The notes beneath the pieces were generated by a model. The model saw only the letters and a program-made list of their open reading frames with translations, had not been told where the DNA came from and made no database searches. Positions 1-11,380 of a DNA stretch of 64,000 nt are shown here, one piece after another (position 1 is the first letter of the stretch; each line of letters begins with the position of its first letter). Origin of the DNA: Nemertoderma westbladi (lineage: Eukaryota > Xenacoelomorpha > Nemertodermatida > Nemertodermatidae); the NCBI GenBank assembly GCA_032718475.1, contig JAUCBJ010009126.1, forward strand, positions 1 through 64,000, given 5' to 3'. The translations under genes and the position numbers were made by a program.

Positions 1-30
1 AAAAAGCCGTCTCTGTAACCTGCTCCTTTC
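1..30. repeat. Terminal part of a foldback element (second copy)
   Basis: CTGTAACCTGCTCCTTT at about 14-30 is the same sequence as the inner inverted-repeat arm of the foldback element at 11381-11643. The window therefore opens at the edge of another copy; the rest is outside the window or lost. Confidence 0.5.
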
Positions 31-80
31 CCTCAATTGTAACAAATGATTTCCCCCGGGCGAAGATTGCACCCAACACT

Positions 81-99
81 CCCCCCCCCCCCCCCCCCC
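81..99. repeat. Poly-C tract (19 C)
   Basis: An uninterrupted C run followed by a C-rich CCACCCCCACACCCC stretch. It is one of several long homopolymer C or G runs in the window (also 19308-19322, 22477-22509, 35940-35952, 52430-52454). Length is unreliable in most sequencing methods. Confidence 0.9.
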
Positions 100-723
100 A
101 CCACCCCCACACCCCTCGATCTGGGACCTCATGCATAGAAGTAACATTCCGAACTTCCTACAAAATTACTTCCTATTTCCTCTTTCCTTCATTTCGTACT
201 TGCCACTCTACCGAAAATCGGTCCTGAGCTCTAATGACGTGCTCAAATTCAGCAATTGCTAAACAAAGCAGGAAAATAAACAATATTTACATAATCATCT
301 CCTTTGCTTTCCTCAATTTCTCTAATTTCAGGACAAACCCAATTATTGTAGCTTAGCGCAGGCGTAGTTATATGGTTGCGTTGGTCGATAAAGGGCAGCT
401 TTGACATTAATTTGTATTTATTCTTCAGTAACTCATCAAGGCCAACACAGCCTATTAAAGACCTTCAAAACAGTATAATTGATTTACAATACTATCTATG
501 AGTATATAATCTTAAGATGCATGGGCCTTGTAATATAGAAAACTCTTCGAAGAATTCTTATCACCCCTACCTTAGTTAATTAACTTCAGTTGACTTTTTA
601 AGCTTTTATTGTTCTTGTAATAAACTCCCTTGAGGATTCCATAGGTAGGTACAATGATCGGCATAAGAAGTAGAATGGAAAAATTTGATGTGAACTTGAC
701 TTTAATTGATTAAGGAACCGTTA
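100..723. other. No gene seen; AT-rich sequence
   Basis: Both strands lack a convincing coding frame, repeat or RNA gene here. The sequence is AT-rich and otherwise unremarkable. Confidence 0.6.
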
Positions 724-1096
724 GGGCTACACATATCGGGTGAGATAGACGGGGGGGGGGGGGGCATGATATCGTTTTATGGCCATGGCTACACATATCG
801 GGTGAGATAGACGGGGGGGGGGGGCATGATATCGTTTTATGGCCATGGCTACACATATCGGGTGAGATAGACGGGGGGGGGGCATGATATCGTTGTATGG
901 CCATGGCTACACATATCGGGTGAGATAGACGGGGGGGGGGGGCATGATATCGTTTTATGGCCATGGCTACACATATCGGGTGAGATAGACTGGGGGGGGG
1001 GCGGCAATGATATCGTTTTATGACCATGGCTACCACATATCGGGTGAGATAGACGGGGGGGGGGGGGGGGGGGGGGGACCATGATATCGTTTTATT
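716..1096. repeat. ~60-bp minisatellite with embedded G tracts
   Basis: Six units carry ACACATATCGGGTGAGATAG, then a G run, then CATGATATCGTTTTATGG. Unit starts (GGCTAC) fall near 725, 787, 847, 905, 965 and 1028. Unit length varies from 58 to 63 bp, mostly with the G run, which grows to about 22 G in the last unit near 1057-1077. The proline-rich open frames on the minus strand are translations of the repeat. Confidence 0.95.
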
Positions 1097-1733
1097 AACA
1101 TTCAATGTTGGAACTCCCTTATCAAATATTTTCAAAGGCTTACAATAAAATTTGTGGAACAAATGAATGATCTAATGAACAACATGGAAAGGTTAGAGAT
1201 ACATTTCTTGTATCTCTAACATTTACAAACTTGCTTAATTAAAAATTAATAACAGACAAATTGACAATAAACAACCCAATATGTATTACCCACTTCGCCA
1301 CTTAGAGGCGAGATAAATTTCTTAACTTTAATACCTTAAGGTGATAATTACAGAACTACAGATAATGAGCGCAGTTAATGTCGCAGAAAATGATGGGATG
1401 GCGGTAGATTTTCATAATAGTCTGCCATGTGTGAATATCTAATGATTAGAGTGTTGATTACTATCTTTATTGGTAGACGTTAACATGCTGGTTACCTAGC
1501 TGGGTCGGGAGGGAATCAAACATGCTGTACACAGTAAATAGATAACATCACCCAACACCTATGTGGGAGGGGATCCACATGTGTGTCTACAATCATGCAC
1601 CCAGACGTTGCAGACAGACTACATAATATCTACACGAAGTGGGGCCTTCGCGCAGCACGTGAAATGAGTTAATGCTAAGTATCAACTCGAAAGGATTATA
1701 AAAACATAGGAGAAGATTTTCCCGGAAAACGTT
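1097..1733. other. No gene seen; one perfect hairpin at 1192-1220
   Basis: The stretch is AT-rich and non-coding. GTTAGAGATACA at 1192-1203 is followed by five bases and then its exact reverse complement ending at 1220, giving a 12-bp stem. It lies in eukaryotic intergenic DNA, so I do not call it a terminator. Confidence 0.6.
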
Positions 1734-2645
1734 AACCCTCTAGCGGGAGACTGGGTAACTGAAGAAGGAAGGATTAGTTTCCCTACAAAGCCACAGCCTA
1801 TGGTCTATTACATATCTACCAAGTTTCCGATTGACGGATCATAAATAACGAAATGTTGGAAGGTTTTCACTTTCATACATTTAGCCCTCTAGCGGCATAT
1901 TAAAGAACTACGGATCGATCACCTTCCTCACAAAGACGAGGCATGTGGTCTAGTACATACCGGTACTGTATATTCCAAAATTCAGCTTAAATAGATTAAG
2001 ATCAAGGAATTCGCGAAGGTTATCACTTTCCTACATTTCGCCCTCTAGCGGCAGACTCGAAAACTCCGGACCGATTACTGTCCACACAAAGACTTAGGAT
2101 GTCTTCTAGTACATATATGACACGTTTCAGCGTAATCAGATCATAAACAACTAAATGGAAGAATAATTTCACATTCGGGACATTTCGCCCTCTAGCGGCA
2201 GACTGGAGAACTGCACACAGATTAGCCTCCTTTGAAATTTACAGCTAATGGTCTAGTACATACTTCCCAAGTTTCAGCTTAAACGGATTAAAAGCAAAGA
2301 AATGGGTGGCCATTTAATGTTTAGACATGTGGCCCTCTAGCGGGAGACTGGAAAACTTCGGACCGATTACAATCCACACAAAGACTCAGGATGTCATCTA
2401 GTACATATATGACAAGTTTCAGCGTAATCAGATCATAAACAACTAAATGGAAGAATAATTTCACATTCGGGACATTTCGCCCTCTAGCGGCAGACTGGAG
2501 AACTGCAGACAGATTAGCCTCCTTTCAAATTTACAGCTAATGGTCTAGTACATACTTCCCAAGTTTCAGCTTAAACGGATTAAAAGCAAAGAAATGGGTG
2601 GCCATTTAATGTTTAGACATGTGGCCCTCTAGCGGGAGACCATTG
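1734..2645 (-). repeat. ~147-bp tandem repeat carrying CTCF-like motifs
   Basis: Seven degenerate units each contain CCCTCTAGCGG, at about 1735, 1884, 2040, 2187, 2332, 2479 and 2624. Spacings are 145-156 bp. The last four units alternate in two subtypes, giving a ~292-bp dimer: units at 2187 and 2479 are near identical, as are those at 2332 and 2624. Read on the minus strand, CCGCTAGAGGGC matches 11 of 12 positions of the bilaterian CTCF core CCASYAGRKGGC. Binding is inference. The same motif occurs at 61633, 61868 and 62015. Confidence 0.85.
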
Positions 2646-2654
2646 CACTGATGG

Positions 2655-2778
2655 TGTCTGAAAGTCTCTCAAAAATCTCAACTTTTGCTCATATTGATAC
2701 CTACAAATTTTCAACTTGGCAGCTTTAAATCCGACAAAGTTATTAGCATGTCAAAATCGTAACGACGACGACGACGAC

Positions 2779-2810
<32 letters not shown>

Positions 2811-2906
2811 CGACAACGACGACGACGACAACTATTTGCATAAATTGACCCACCCCCTAACAGTGTCAATTCGCTAAGGCTCCGCCAACTTCGTGGCTCG
2901 CCCCAC
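2655..2906 (+). mobile_element. Short element with internal ACG microsatellite
   Basis: An AT-rich body (about 2655-2760) runs into an ACG/AAC triplet array (2761-2831) and ends in a tail containing CGTGGCTCGCCCCAC at about 2892-2906. The tail and the general layout match 14385-14623, where the microsatellite is ACAG/ACGG instead. Small non-autonomous elements with a variable internal microsatellite are known from invertebrates (for example bivalve pearl-like and Drosophila DINE-type elements); membership is inference. Confidence 0.5.
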
Positions 2907-2962
2907 AAACTAAGCGCATTGATGACAATCGGGATTATAATATAATAATATTATACTATAGG

Positions 2963-2993
2963 ATCATCATTATGATATCATCATAATGATGAT
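2963..2993. repeat. Perfect 13-bp inverted repeat
   Basis: ATCATCATTATGA at 2963-2975 pairs with TCATAATGATGAT at 2981-2993 across five bases. The right arm resembles the ATCATCATAATGATGATG inside the nearby LINE at 3388-3405, so it may be a small LINE-derived fragment duplicated in inverted orientation. Confidence 0.7.
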
Positions 2994-3010
2994 GGGGTGA
3001 TGATAACACG

Positions 3011-3321
3011 TTAACAATGCTGAGACAATTTGACAAGAACACATTAATAATTTACAATTTTTGTTATAAGACGATAAATAATTTGCATCTTTAGTCTCCT
3101 TGCCTCATTTTCTTCAATAATAATTTAGTTAATTTATGTATATTGTTTACTAATACTAAGTAAACTGATGGCCTAATGTATTCCAGGTAAACTTATAAAT
3201 TAGCTCGGAACACCTAACAGATAACATAAATATGAAATAAGTAACACGTAGAACCTGAGGCAACCAGAAGGCACCTCTCTCTTAACTGTTATACAAGTTA
3301 GCCAAGTTATACAAGGTAACT
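3011..3321. other. No gene seen; AT-rich sequence
   Basis: Nothing supportable on either strand in this stretch between the small palindrome and the LINE remnant. Confidence 0.6.
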
Positions 3322-4390
3322 GTTAGACACACTTGCGCCATTCTTGTTCACAGTTGTGGTTGACTATGTTCTACGCATGTCCTTAGATCATCATAATGAT
3401 GATGGGGTGATTGTAACTCCACCTACTGGCTCCAGAAGTCGAGGAAATCCTGCCAAGTACCTAACTGATCTAGACTTTGCTGATGACTTATGAGTACTCT
3501 CAGAACCACTAGAGGGAGCCCAACAGCTCCTCAGGTCATTAGGACAGGCTGCTTCTAGTGTTGGTCTATTTGTTAACTCTAAGAAGAACAACATTTTGAC
3601 AGTTAACTTTGAAAGTCCTCAGCAAGTCTCTGACAGGTTGAGCATAAGCTCAAAGGATGGTATGCTTGAGCATGTGGGCGACTTCTGTTACCTGGGATCA
3701 TGGATCCGGAAGTCAGGTGTCAGGTGAGGACTTTCGAATACGTAAGGGAAAGGTATGGGCAGCCTTAAATAGGCTTTCCAAGATTTGGAAGTCACATAGA
3801 ATTAATCGGAAACTTAAGGTCCGATTATTTAGAGCAGCAGTAGTTCCAGTACTCCTCTATGGGAGTCCATGCTGGGCTCTAACTGATGAGGACACCAAAT
3901 CTCTGGATGGCACATTCACAAGAATGCTACGCCGGGTTCATTGTGTCAAGTACAATGCACACATATCCAACCAGACACTATATAACATTGGAGGTGTCTC
4001 ATTGGTTCCCCCAAGCTTGACACTAGAACAAAGTCGCCTCCGCTTTGCAGGACATTGTTTTCGCCGTGAGGACCAGTCTGTGCACAATCTTGTGCTTTGG
4101 CTGCCCCATGGAGAAAATGAGCATGGTAGACAGCCCATAACTTTTGAGAGACGCCTCTTAAAGGAGACTGGCCTTGAAGATGCGGATGATCTCGCGAAAG
4201 TTATGGTAGTGGTTAAAGTAGTGGTGCAACTCCGTTGACAAGCAGAGCCGGAATAGCATTCTTAATGCACGCTGCATTGGGCTTGCCAATGTGGATTGCA
4301 TGGTGGTGACAAAATGTTTTTATTAAAGCTGGCATAGCATCTGAATGTGCAGTTTCAATGCAGCAGACCGATTATAGTAGTAGTATAGTG
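3322..4390 (+). pseudogene. Non-LTR retrotransposon RT C-terminal remnant (RTE-like)
   Basis: This is a 5'-truncated LINE that begins inside the reverse transcriptase near the LAPFLF block (~3330). The palm active-site block LDFADDL lies around 3471-3491 and is followed at once by an in-frame TGA. A duplicated GTCAGGT near 3714-3726 shifts the frame. The downstream frame (about 3657-4238) contains VLLYGSPCWAL, FTRMLRRVH and RLRFAGHCFRRED, typical of the post-RT region of RTE-like elements. A 3' non-coding part follows to about 4385, ending in short TAG repeats. No endonuclease domain is present. A sister copy lies at 16937-17944 and related pieces at 14925, 18366-19322 and 58098-58850. It cannot be functional. 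Confidence 0.9.
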
Positions 4391-4663
4391 TTGGGACGGA
4401 ATGCTATCAATAAGCACAATATAAATAGATCTGCGGCCACCCAAAGTGTGGCCAGTCTGCGGCCGCTCTAATGAAGTGGAATGGGGCATTCTATAGTGTC
4501 AAAATTTATGGCTATTGGCTATAATTTTTTTTTCACCATTATATGTATTTCTTGACACATTGACAGTTAAAATTAAATTAACATTGTAAAAATGGCCAGA
4601 TAGATTCGTCAATATAGCAAGAAACGCGACAAGATATATTACAGAATGTTTGATTTGTCAATT
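4391..4663. other. No gene seen; short GC-rich patch
   Basis: The stretch is AT-rich except for 4431-4470, where TCTGCGGCC occurs twice about 20 bases apart around CCCAAAGTGTGGCC. No coding frame. Confidence 0.5.
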
Positions 4664-4664
4664 T

Positions 4665-4957
4665 AGCAGAGGTTGCACTGGTTACCAAAGTGTTTGAGAA
4701 TGTGTAACTTGTACCTTGAGAATGTTAGAAGAGGTTGCACTGGTTACCAAAGTGTTTGAGAATGTGTAACTCGTACCTTGAGAATGTTAGCAGAGGTTGC
4801 ACTGGTTACCAAAGTGTTTGTGTAACTTGTATCTTGAGAATGTTAGCAGAGGTTGCACTGGTTACCAAAGTGTTTGTGTAACTTGTATCTTGAGAATGTT
4901 AGCAGAGGTTGCACTGGTTACCAAAGTGTTTGTGTAATAACTTGTACCTCGAGAATG
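4665..4957. repeat. 56/62-bp minisatellite, five units
   Basis: GAGGTTGCACTGGTTACCAA recurs at 4669, 4731, 4793, 4849 and 4905. The first units are 62 bp, and the later ones lost six bases (GAGAAT) to become 56 bp. Confidence 0.95.
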
Positions 4958-5437
4958 GCTTAGGAATGAATCCTTTGTGGTAACCTATCTATACTACCCA
5001 CTCGCTATCTTTAAATTATCTCTAATTTGTAATGAACACTGTTAGGAAGTGCCTTTGTAATGAACACTGTTAAGTGCCTTAATTCCACTTTCAAACTTAT
5101 TCATGTATTCAATCTCGAGTTCCCACTTGTATCGGATAATGTTTGTTCTTTTTAGAGAGACTGATGAAAACGGCAACTTGACTATTTATGAATTATTCGG
5201 ACTCTTTAATGAAGTTTAACTTTTCGCGTGAACGTATGGGCATTCGTCTCAATATCAACTCAATCTGACCGGCCATATGTCCACTTTTATTTTTGATCTG
5301 TCTTTAACCGGGATAAATTTTATTTAAAGGACTAATGGATACCTTAAGGATAATTGTGCGTTATGCCAGTGTTCAGTCTCTTCAAAATATAAATCATGCA
5401 TGCTGCAGCACCTGATCGATAACTTTTTATCCCTCAC
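4958..5437. other. No gene seen; one short direct duplication
   Basis: AATGAACACTGTTA is directly repeated at about 5029 and 5059 with an AGTGCCTT neighbour. The rest is AT-rich and featureless. Confidence 0.55.
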
Positions 5438-7830
5438 ACTTAGTCCCGAACTCTTCATCCCGAACTTTTTATCCCGGACTCTTAGTCCCGAACTCTTCAT
5501 CCCGAACTTTTTATCCCGGACTCTTAGTCCCGAACTCTTCATCCCGAACTTTTCATCCCGGACTCTTAGTCCCGAACTCTTCATCCCGAACTTTTCATCC
5601 CGGACTCTTAGTCCCGACCTCATCATCCCGAACTTTTTATCCCGGACTCTTAGTTCCGAACTTTTCATCCCGGACTCTTAGTCCCGAACTCTTAGTCCCG
5701 AACTCTTCATCCCGAACTTTTTATCCCGGACTCTTAGTCCCGAACTCTTCATCCCGAACTTTTCATCCCGGACTCTTAGTCCCGAACTCTTCATCCCGAA
5801 CTTTTCATCCCGGACTCTTAGTCCCGAACTCTTCATCCCGAACTTTTCATCCCGGACTCTTAGTCCCGACCTCATCATCCCGAACTTTTTATCCCGGACT
5901 CTTAGTCCCGAACTCTTAGTCCCAAACTCTTCATCCCGAACTTTTTATTCCGGACTCTTAGTCCCGAACTCTTCATCCCGAACTTTTTATCCCGGACTCT
6001 TAGTCCCGAACTCTTCATCCCGAACTTTTCATCCCGGACTCTTAGTCCCGACCTCATCATCCCGAACTTTTTATCCCGGACTCTTAGTCCCGAACTCTTC
6101 ATCCCGAACTTTTCATCCCAGACTCTTAGTCCCGAACTCTTAGTCCCGAACTCTTCATCCCGAACTTTTTATCCCGGACTCTTAGTCCCGAACTCTTCAT
6201 CCCGAACTTTTCATCCCGGACTCTTAGTCCCGACCTCATCATCCCGAACTTTTTATCCCGGACTCTTAGTCCCGAACTCTTAGTCCCAAACTCTTCATCC
6301 CGAACTTTTTATTCCGGACTCTTAGTCCCGAACTCTTCATCCCGAACTTTTCATCCCGGACTCTTAGTCCCAACCTCATCATCCCGAACTTTTTATCCCG
6401 GACTCTTAGTCCCGAACTCTTCATCCCGAACTTTTCATCCCGGACTCTTAGTCCCGAACTCTTCATCCCGAACTTTTCATCCCGGACTCTTAGTCCCGAA
6501 CTCTTCATCCCGAACTTTTCATCCCGGACTCTTAGTCCCGACCTCATCATCCCGAACTTTTTATCCCGGACTCTTAGTCCCGAACTCTTAGTCCCAAACT
6601 CTTCATCCCGAACTTTTTATTCCGGACTCTTAGTCCCGAACTCTTCATCCCGAACTTTTCATCCCGGACTCTTAGTCCCGAACTCTTCATCCCGAACTTT
6701 TCATCCCGGACTCTTAGTCCCGAACTCTTCATCCCGAACTTTTCATCCCGGACTCTTAGTCCCGACCTCATCATCCCGAACTTTTTATCCCGGACTCTTA
6801 GTCCCGAACTCTTAGTCCCAAACTCTTCATCCCGAACTTTTTATTCCGGACTCTTAGTCCCGAACTCTTCATCCCGAACTTTTCATCCCGGACTCTTAGT
6901 CCCAACCTCATCATCCCGAACTTTTTATCCCGGACTCTTAGTCCCGAACTCTTCATCCCGAACTTTTCATCCCGGACTCTTAGTCCCGAACTCTTAGTCC
7001 CGAACTCTTCATCCCGAACTTTTCATCCCGGACTCTTAGTCCCGACCTCATCATCCCGAACTTTTTATCCCGGACTCTTAGTCCCGAACTCTTCATCCCG
7101 AACTTTTCATCCCGGACTCTTAGTCCCGACCTCATCATCCCGAACTTTTTATCCCGGACTCTTAGTCCCGAACTTTTTATCCCGGACTCTTAGTCCCGAA
7201 CTCTTAGTCCCGAACTCTTCATCCCGAACTTTTCATCCAGGACTCTTAGTCCCGCACTCTTCATCCCGAACTGTTCATCCCGGACTCTTAGTCCCGAACT
7301 TTTCATCCCGAACTTTTCATCCCGGACTCTTAGTCCCGACCTCATCATCCCGAACTTTTTATCCCGGACTCTTAGTCCCGAACTCTTCATCCCGAACTTT
7401 TCATCCCAGACTCTTAGTCCCGAACTCTTAGTCCCGAACTCTTCATCCCGAACTTTTTATCCCGGACTCTTAGTCCCGAAATCTTCATCCCGAACTTTTC
7501 ATCCCGGACTCTTAGTCCCGAACTCTTAGTCCCGAACTCTTCATCCCGAACTTTTCATCCCGGACTCTTAGTCCCGACCTCATCATCCCGAACTTTTTAT
7601 CCCGGACTCTTAGTCCCGAACTCTTCATCCCGAACTTTTCATCCCGGACTCTTAGTCCCGACCTCATCATCCCGAACTTTTTATCCCGGACTCTTAGTCC
7701 CGAACTTTTTATCCCGGACTCTTAGTCCCGAACTCTTAGTCCCGAACTCTTCATCCCGAACTTTTCATCCAGGACTCTTAGTCCCGCACTCTTCATCCCG
7801 AACTGTTCATCCCGGACTGTTAGCCCTGAA
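5438..7830. repeat. Hierarchical 14-bp / 42-bp satellite
   Basis: The basic unit is 14 bp in three main forms, CGAACTCTTCATCC, CGAACTTTTCATCC and CGGACTCTTAGTCC, usually in that order as a 42-bp triplet, with a fourth form CGACCTCATCATCC. A marker variant (CCCAAACTC) recurs at 5921, 6285, 6593 and 6817. The intervals of 364, 308 and 224 bp are all multiples of 14, which shows register-keeping block duplication. GGACTCTTAGTCC is itself a short inverted repeat. Open frames with a 14-residue period on both strands exist only because 42 is divisible by 3. Confidence 0.97.
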
Positions 7831-8007
7831 CCGACATTTCATCCCAGATATTTCGCATGGACATCTCCCACTCATTTCGAAACGCTTTACGCTTCATACT
7901 AGCTATCCTACAAAACTAGTAGGATTACCTAACAATAAGCAAACCCAAGCTTTCAGCAGATCCCTTAAAGAAGAAGACTCCCTTAAATATGTCGTTTTCG
8001 AACATCG

Positions 8008-8356
8008 AAAGCGTTTTAAGTAAATAATGTAATATACATTAAAAGCAGTTTTAAGTAAATAATGTAATATATATTAATAACAGTTTTAAGTAAATAATGT
8101 AATATATATTAATAACAGTTTGAAGTAAATAATGTAATATATATTAATAACAGTTTTAAGTAAATAATGTAATATATATTAATAACAGTTTTAAGTAAAT
8201 AATGTAATATATATTAATAACAGTTTTAAGTAAATAATGTAATATATATTAATAACAGTTTTAAGTAAATAATGTAATATACATTAATAACAGTTTTAAG
8301 TAAATAATGTAATATACATTAATAACAGTTTTAAGTAAATAATGTAATATACAATA
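8008..8356. repeat. 35-bp AT-rich minisatellite
   Basis: About ten units of CAGTTTTAAGTAAATAATGT followed by AATATATATTAATAA. CAGTTT starts at 8046, 8081 and 8116, an exact 35-bp period. Copies are nearly identical. Confidence 0.97.
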
Positions 8357-8387
8357 ATGCCATTAATAAAATAATAACAGTAAATAA

Positions 8388-8422
8388 TACATGCCATTGG
8401 CGATCTTCGCCAATGGCATGTA
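8388..8422. repeat. Perfect 16-bp-stem palindrome
   Basis: TACATGCCATTGGCGA at 8388-8403 is followed by TCT and then its exact reverse complement at 8407-8422. The stem is GC-rich in an AT-rich setting, directly after the 35-bp array. It could extrude as a cruciform or be the core of a foldback element. Confidence 0.9.
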
Positions 8423-8911
8423 ATTATAACCAAAACAATAAACTGGTTAGTCAATAGGTTACATAAAAGGTAAATGTGTAAATGAAGGTTAAAGTTTCAT
8501 AATCAGCTCGGTAATTGTAGACTGACAATATTTTTTTCGTGGGCACAAAGTTTTCTGCGCGACTTTGAACTCAATTATTAATTTCTGTGGCCATGATTTG
8601 TGGTTTAAATCACTTATTTTTTTAAATCGTTCTGTTTTCTTCTGCTATAATCACCCTGTCCACTTTTGTTAAATCCAATTGCAAGGTTATTACAATCAGT
8701 TCTTCTGTTCACTACACCTGTACCACACTGTACCACTCGCGCCGCTATGACATATAATTAGTTTCCAATTAGAAAGTATATTCAATTTCAGCAACGTACG
8801 GTAGACGTTATAATCTTATGAACGGCCGAGCGAAGCTCCTACTCTACACACACCAAACTGGTTAGGTGTTGAGTAATTTATTTATCAGTTGCAATGATTG
8901 GTAGTTTATTA
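8423..8911. other. No gene seen
   Basis: Unique-looking sequence between two arrays. No exon, RNA gene or repeat can be supported on either strand. Confidence 0.55.
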
Positions 8912-11178
8912 GTTTATTGGCGGAACTGCACAGGTTGCGTTTCTATGGTCCGAGATTATTGGCGGAACTGCACAGGTTGCGTTTCTATGGTCCGAGATTA
9001 TTGGCGGAACTGCACAGGTTGCGTTTCTATGGTCCGAGATTATTGGCGGAACTGCACAGGTTGCGTTTCTATGGTCCGAGATTATTGGTGGAACTGCACA
9101 GGTTGCGTTTCTATGGTCCGAGATTATTGGCGGAACTGCACAGGTTGCGTTTCTATGGTCCGAGATTATTGGCGGAACTGCACAGGTTGCGTTTCTATGG
9201 TCCGAGATTATTGGCGGAACTGCACAGGTTGCGTTTCTATGATCCGAGATTATTGGCGGAACTGCACAGGTTGCGTTTCTATGGTCCGAGATTATTGGCG
9301 GAACTGCACAGGTTGCGTTTCTATGGTCCGAGATTATTGGCGGAACTGCACAGGTTGCGTTTCTATGGTCCGAGATTATTGGCGGAACTGCACAGGTTGC
9401 GTTTCTATGGTCCGAGATTATTGGCGGAACTGCACAGGTTGCGTTTCTATGGTCCGAGATTATTTGCGGAACTGCACAGGTTGCGTTTCTATGGTCCGAG
9501 ATTATTGGCGGAACTGCACAGGTTGCGTTTCTATGGTCCGAGATTATTTGCGGAACTGCACAGGTTGCGTTTCTATGGTCCGAGATTATTGGCGGAACTG
9601 CACAGGTTGCGTTTTTATGGTCCGAGATTATTGGCGGAACTGCACAGGTTGCGTTTCTATGGTCCGAGATTATTGGCGGAACTGCACAGGTTGCGTTTCT
9701 ATGGTCCGAGATTATTGGCGGAACTGCACAGGTTGCGTTTCTATGGTCCGAGATTATTGGCGGAACTGCACAGGTTGCGTTTCTATGGTCCGAGATTATT
9801 GGCGGAACTGCACAGGTTGCGTTTCTATGGTCCGAGATTATTGGCGGAACTGCACAGGTTGCGTTTCTATGGTCCGAGATTATTGGCGGAACTGCACAGG
9901 TTGCGTTTCTATGGTCCGAGATTATTTGCGGAACTGCACAGGTTGCGTTTCTATGGTCCGAGATTATTGGCGGAACTGCACAGGTTGCGTTTCTATGGTC
10001 CGAGATTATTTGCGGAACTGCACAGGTTGCGTTTCTATGGTCCGAGATTATTGGCGGAACTGCACAGGTTGCGTTTTTATGGTCCGAGATTATTGGCGGA
10101 ACTGCACAGGTTGCGTTTCTATGGTCCGAGATTATTGGCGGAACTGCACAGGTTGCGTTTCTATGGTCCGAGATTATTGGCGGAACTGCACAGGTTGCGT
10201 TTCTATGCTCCGAGATTATTGGCGGAACTGCACAGGTTGCGTTTCTATGGTCCGAGATTATTGGCGGAACTGCACAGGTTGCGTTTCTATGGTCCGAGAT
10301 TATTGGCGGAACTGCACAGGTTACGTTTCTATGGTCCGAGATTATTGGCGGAACTGCACAGGTTACGTTTCTATGGTCCGAGATTATTGGCGGAACTGCA
10401 CAGGTTGCGTTTCTATGGTCCGAGATTATTGGCGGAACTGCACAGGTTGCGTTTCTATGGTCCGAGATTATTGGCGGAACTGCACAGGTTGCGTTTCTAT
10501 GGTCCGAGATTATTGGCGGAACTGCACAGGTTGCGTTTCTATGGTCCGAGATTATTGGCGGAACTGCACAGGTTGCGTTTCTATGGTCCGAGATTATTGG
10601 CGGAACTGCACAGGTTGCGTTTCTATGGTCCGAGATTATTGGCGGAACTGCACAGGTTGCGTTTCTATGGTCCGAGATTATTGGCGGAACTGCACAGGTT
10701 GCGTTTCTATGGTCCGAGATTATTGGCGGAACTGCACAGGTTGCGTTTCTATGGTCCGAGATTATTGGCGGAACTGCACAGGTTGCGTTTCTATGGTCCG
10801 AGATTATTGGCGGAACTGCACAGGTTACGTTTCTATGGTCCGAGATTATTGGCGGAACTGCACAGGTTACGTTTCTATGGTCCGAGATTATTGGCGGAAC
10901 TGCACAGGTTGCGTTTCTATGGTCCGAGATTATTGGCGGAACTGCACAGGTTGCGTTTCTATGGTCCGAGATTATTGGCGGAACTGCACAGGTTGCGTTT
11001 CTATGGTCCGAGATTATTGGCGGAACTGCACAGGTTGCGTTTCTATGGTCCGAGATTATTGGCGGAACTGCACAGGTTGCGTTTCTATGGTCCGAGATTA
11101 TTGGCGGAACTGCACAGGTTGCGTTTCTATGGTCCGAGATTATTGGCGGAACTGCACAGGTTGCGTTTCTATGGTCCG
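8912..11178. repeat. 42-bp satellite, ~54 nearly identical units
   Basis: The unit is GGCGGAACTGCACAGGTTGC plus GTTTCTATGGTCCGAGATTATT. Point variants show block structure. A TTTGCGG, TTTGCGG, GTTTTTAT series near 9466-9612 returns 462 bp later (11 units), and paired GGTTACG variants at 10319 and 10361 return 504 bp later (12 units). Two plus-strand frames stay open through the array because the unit has no stop in those frames and is 14 codons long. The implied 14-residue repeats (WRNCTGCVSMVRDY or LLAELHRLRFYGPR) are not credible proteins. Confidence 0.97.
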
Positions 11179-11380
11179 CCCCACTATGTCGTATTACCCT
11201 TAGAGTGTCATTGTCATGGAAACCTCCCAGGACTTATCCTAAGTATTGACATTGGTTACCATCTGGTCTATCACAGGGAGCTGCTGTGGTACTGACTTAC
11301 TTTTCTATACCAAGGCGTCCAACACTCTAAGCGATGCAGGGTGACTACAAAACATAGACCAAAGACCCGTATAACCCAAT

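Noticed and set aside
4460-4468. NotI-like GCGGCCGC as a cloning-vector trace
   Set aside because: Only an isolated site in a short GC-rich patch with no vector sequence around it.
5324-7390. Frames with a 14-residue basic repeat on the minus strand and a complementary one on the plus strand
   Set aside because: Products of the 42-bp higher-order unit, open on both strands.
8894-11295. Two overlapping ~770-790-codon plus-strand frames
   Set aside because: They lie in a 42-bp tandem array and are open in two frames at once; the unit is 14 codons without stops. No domain, signal or non-repeat coding portion.
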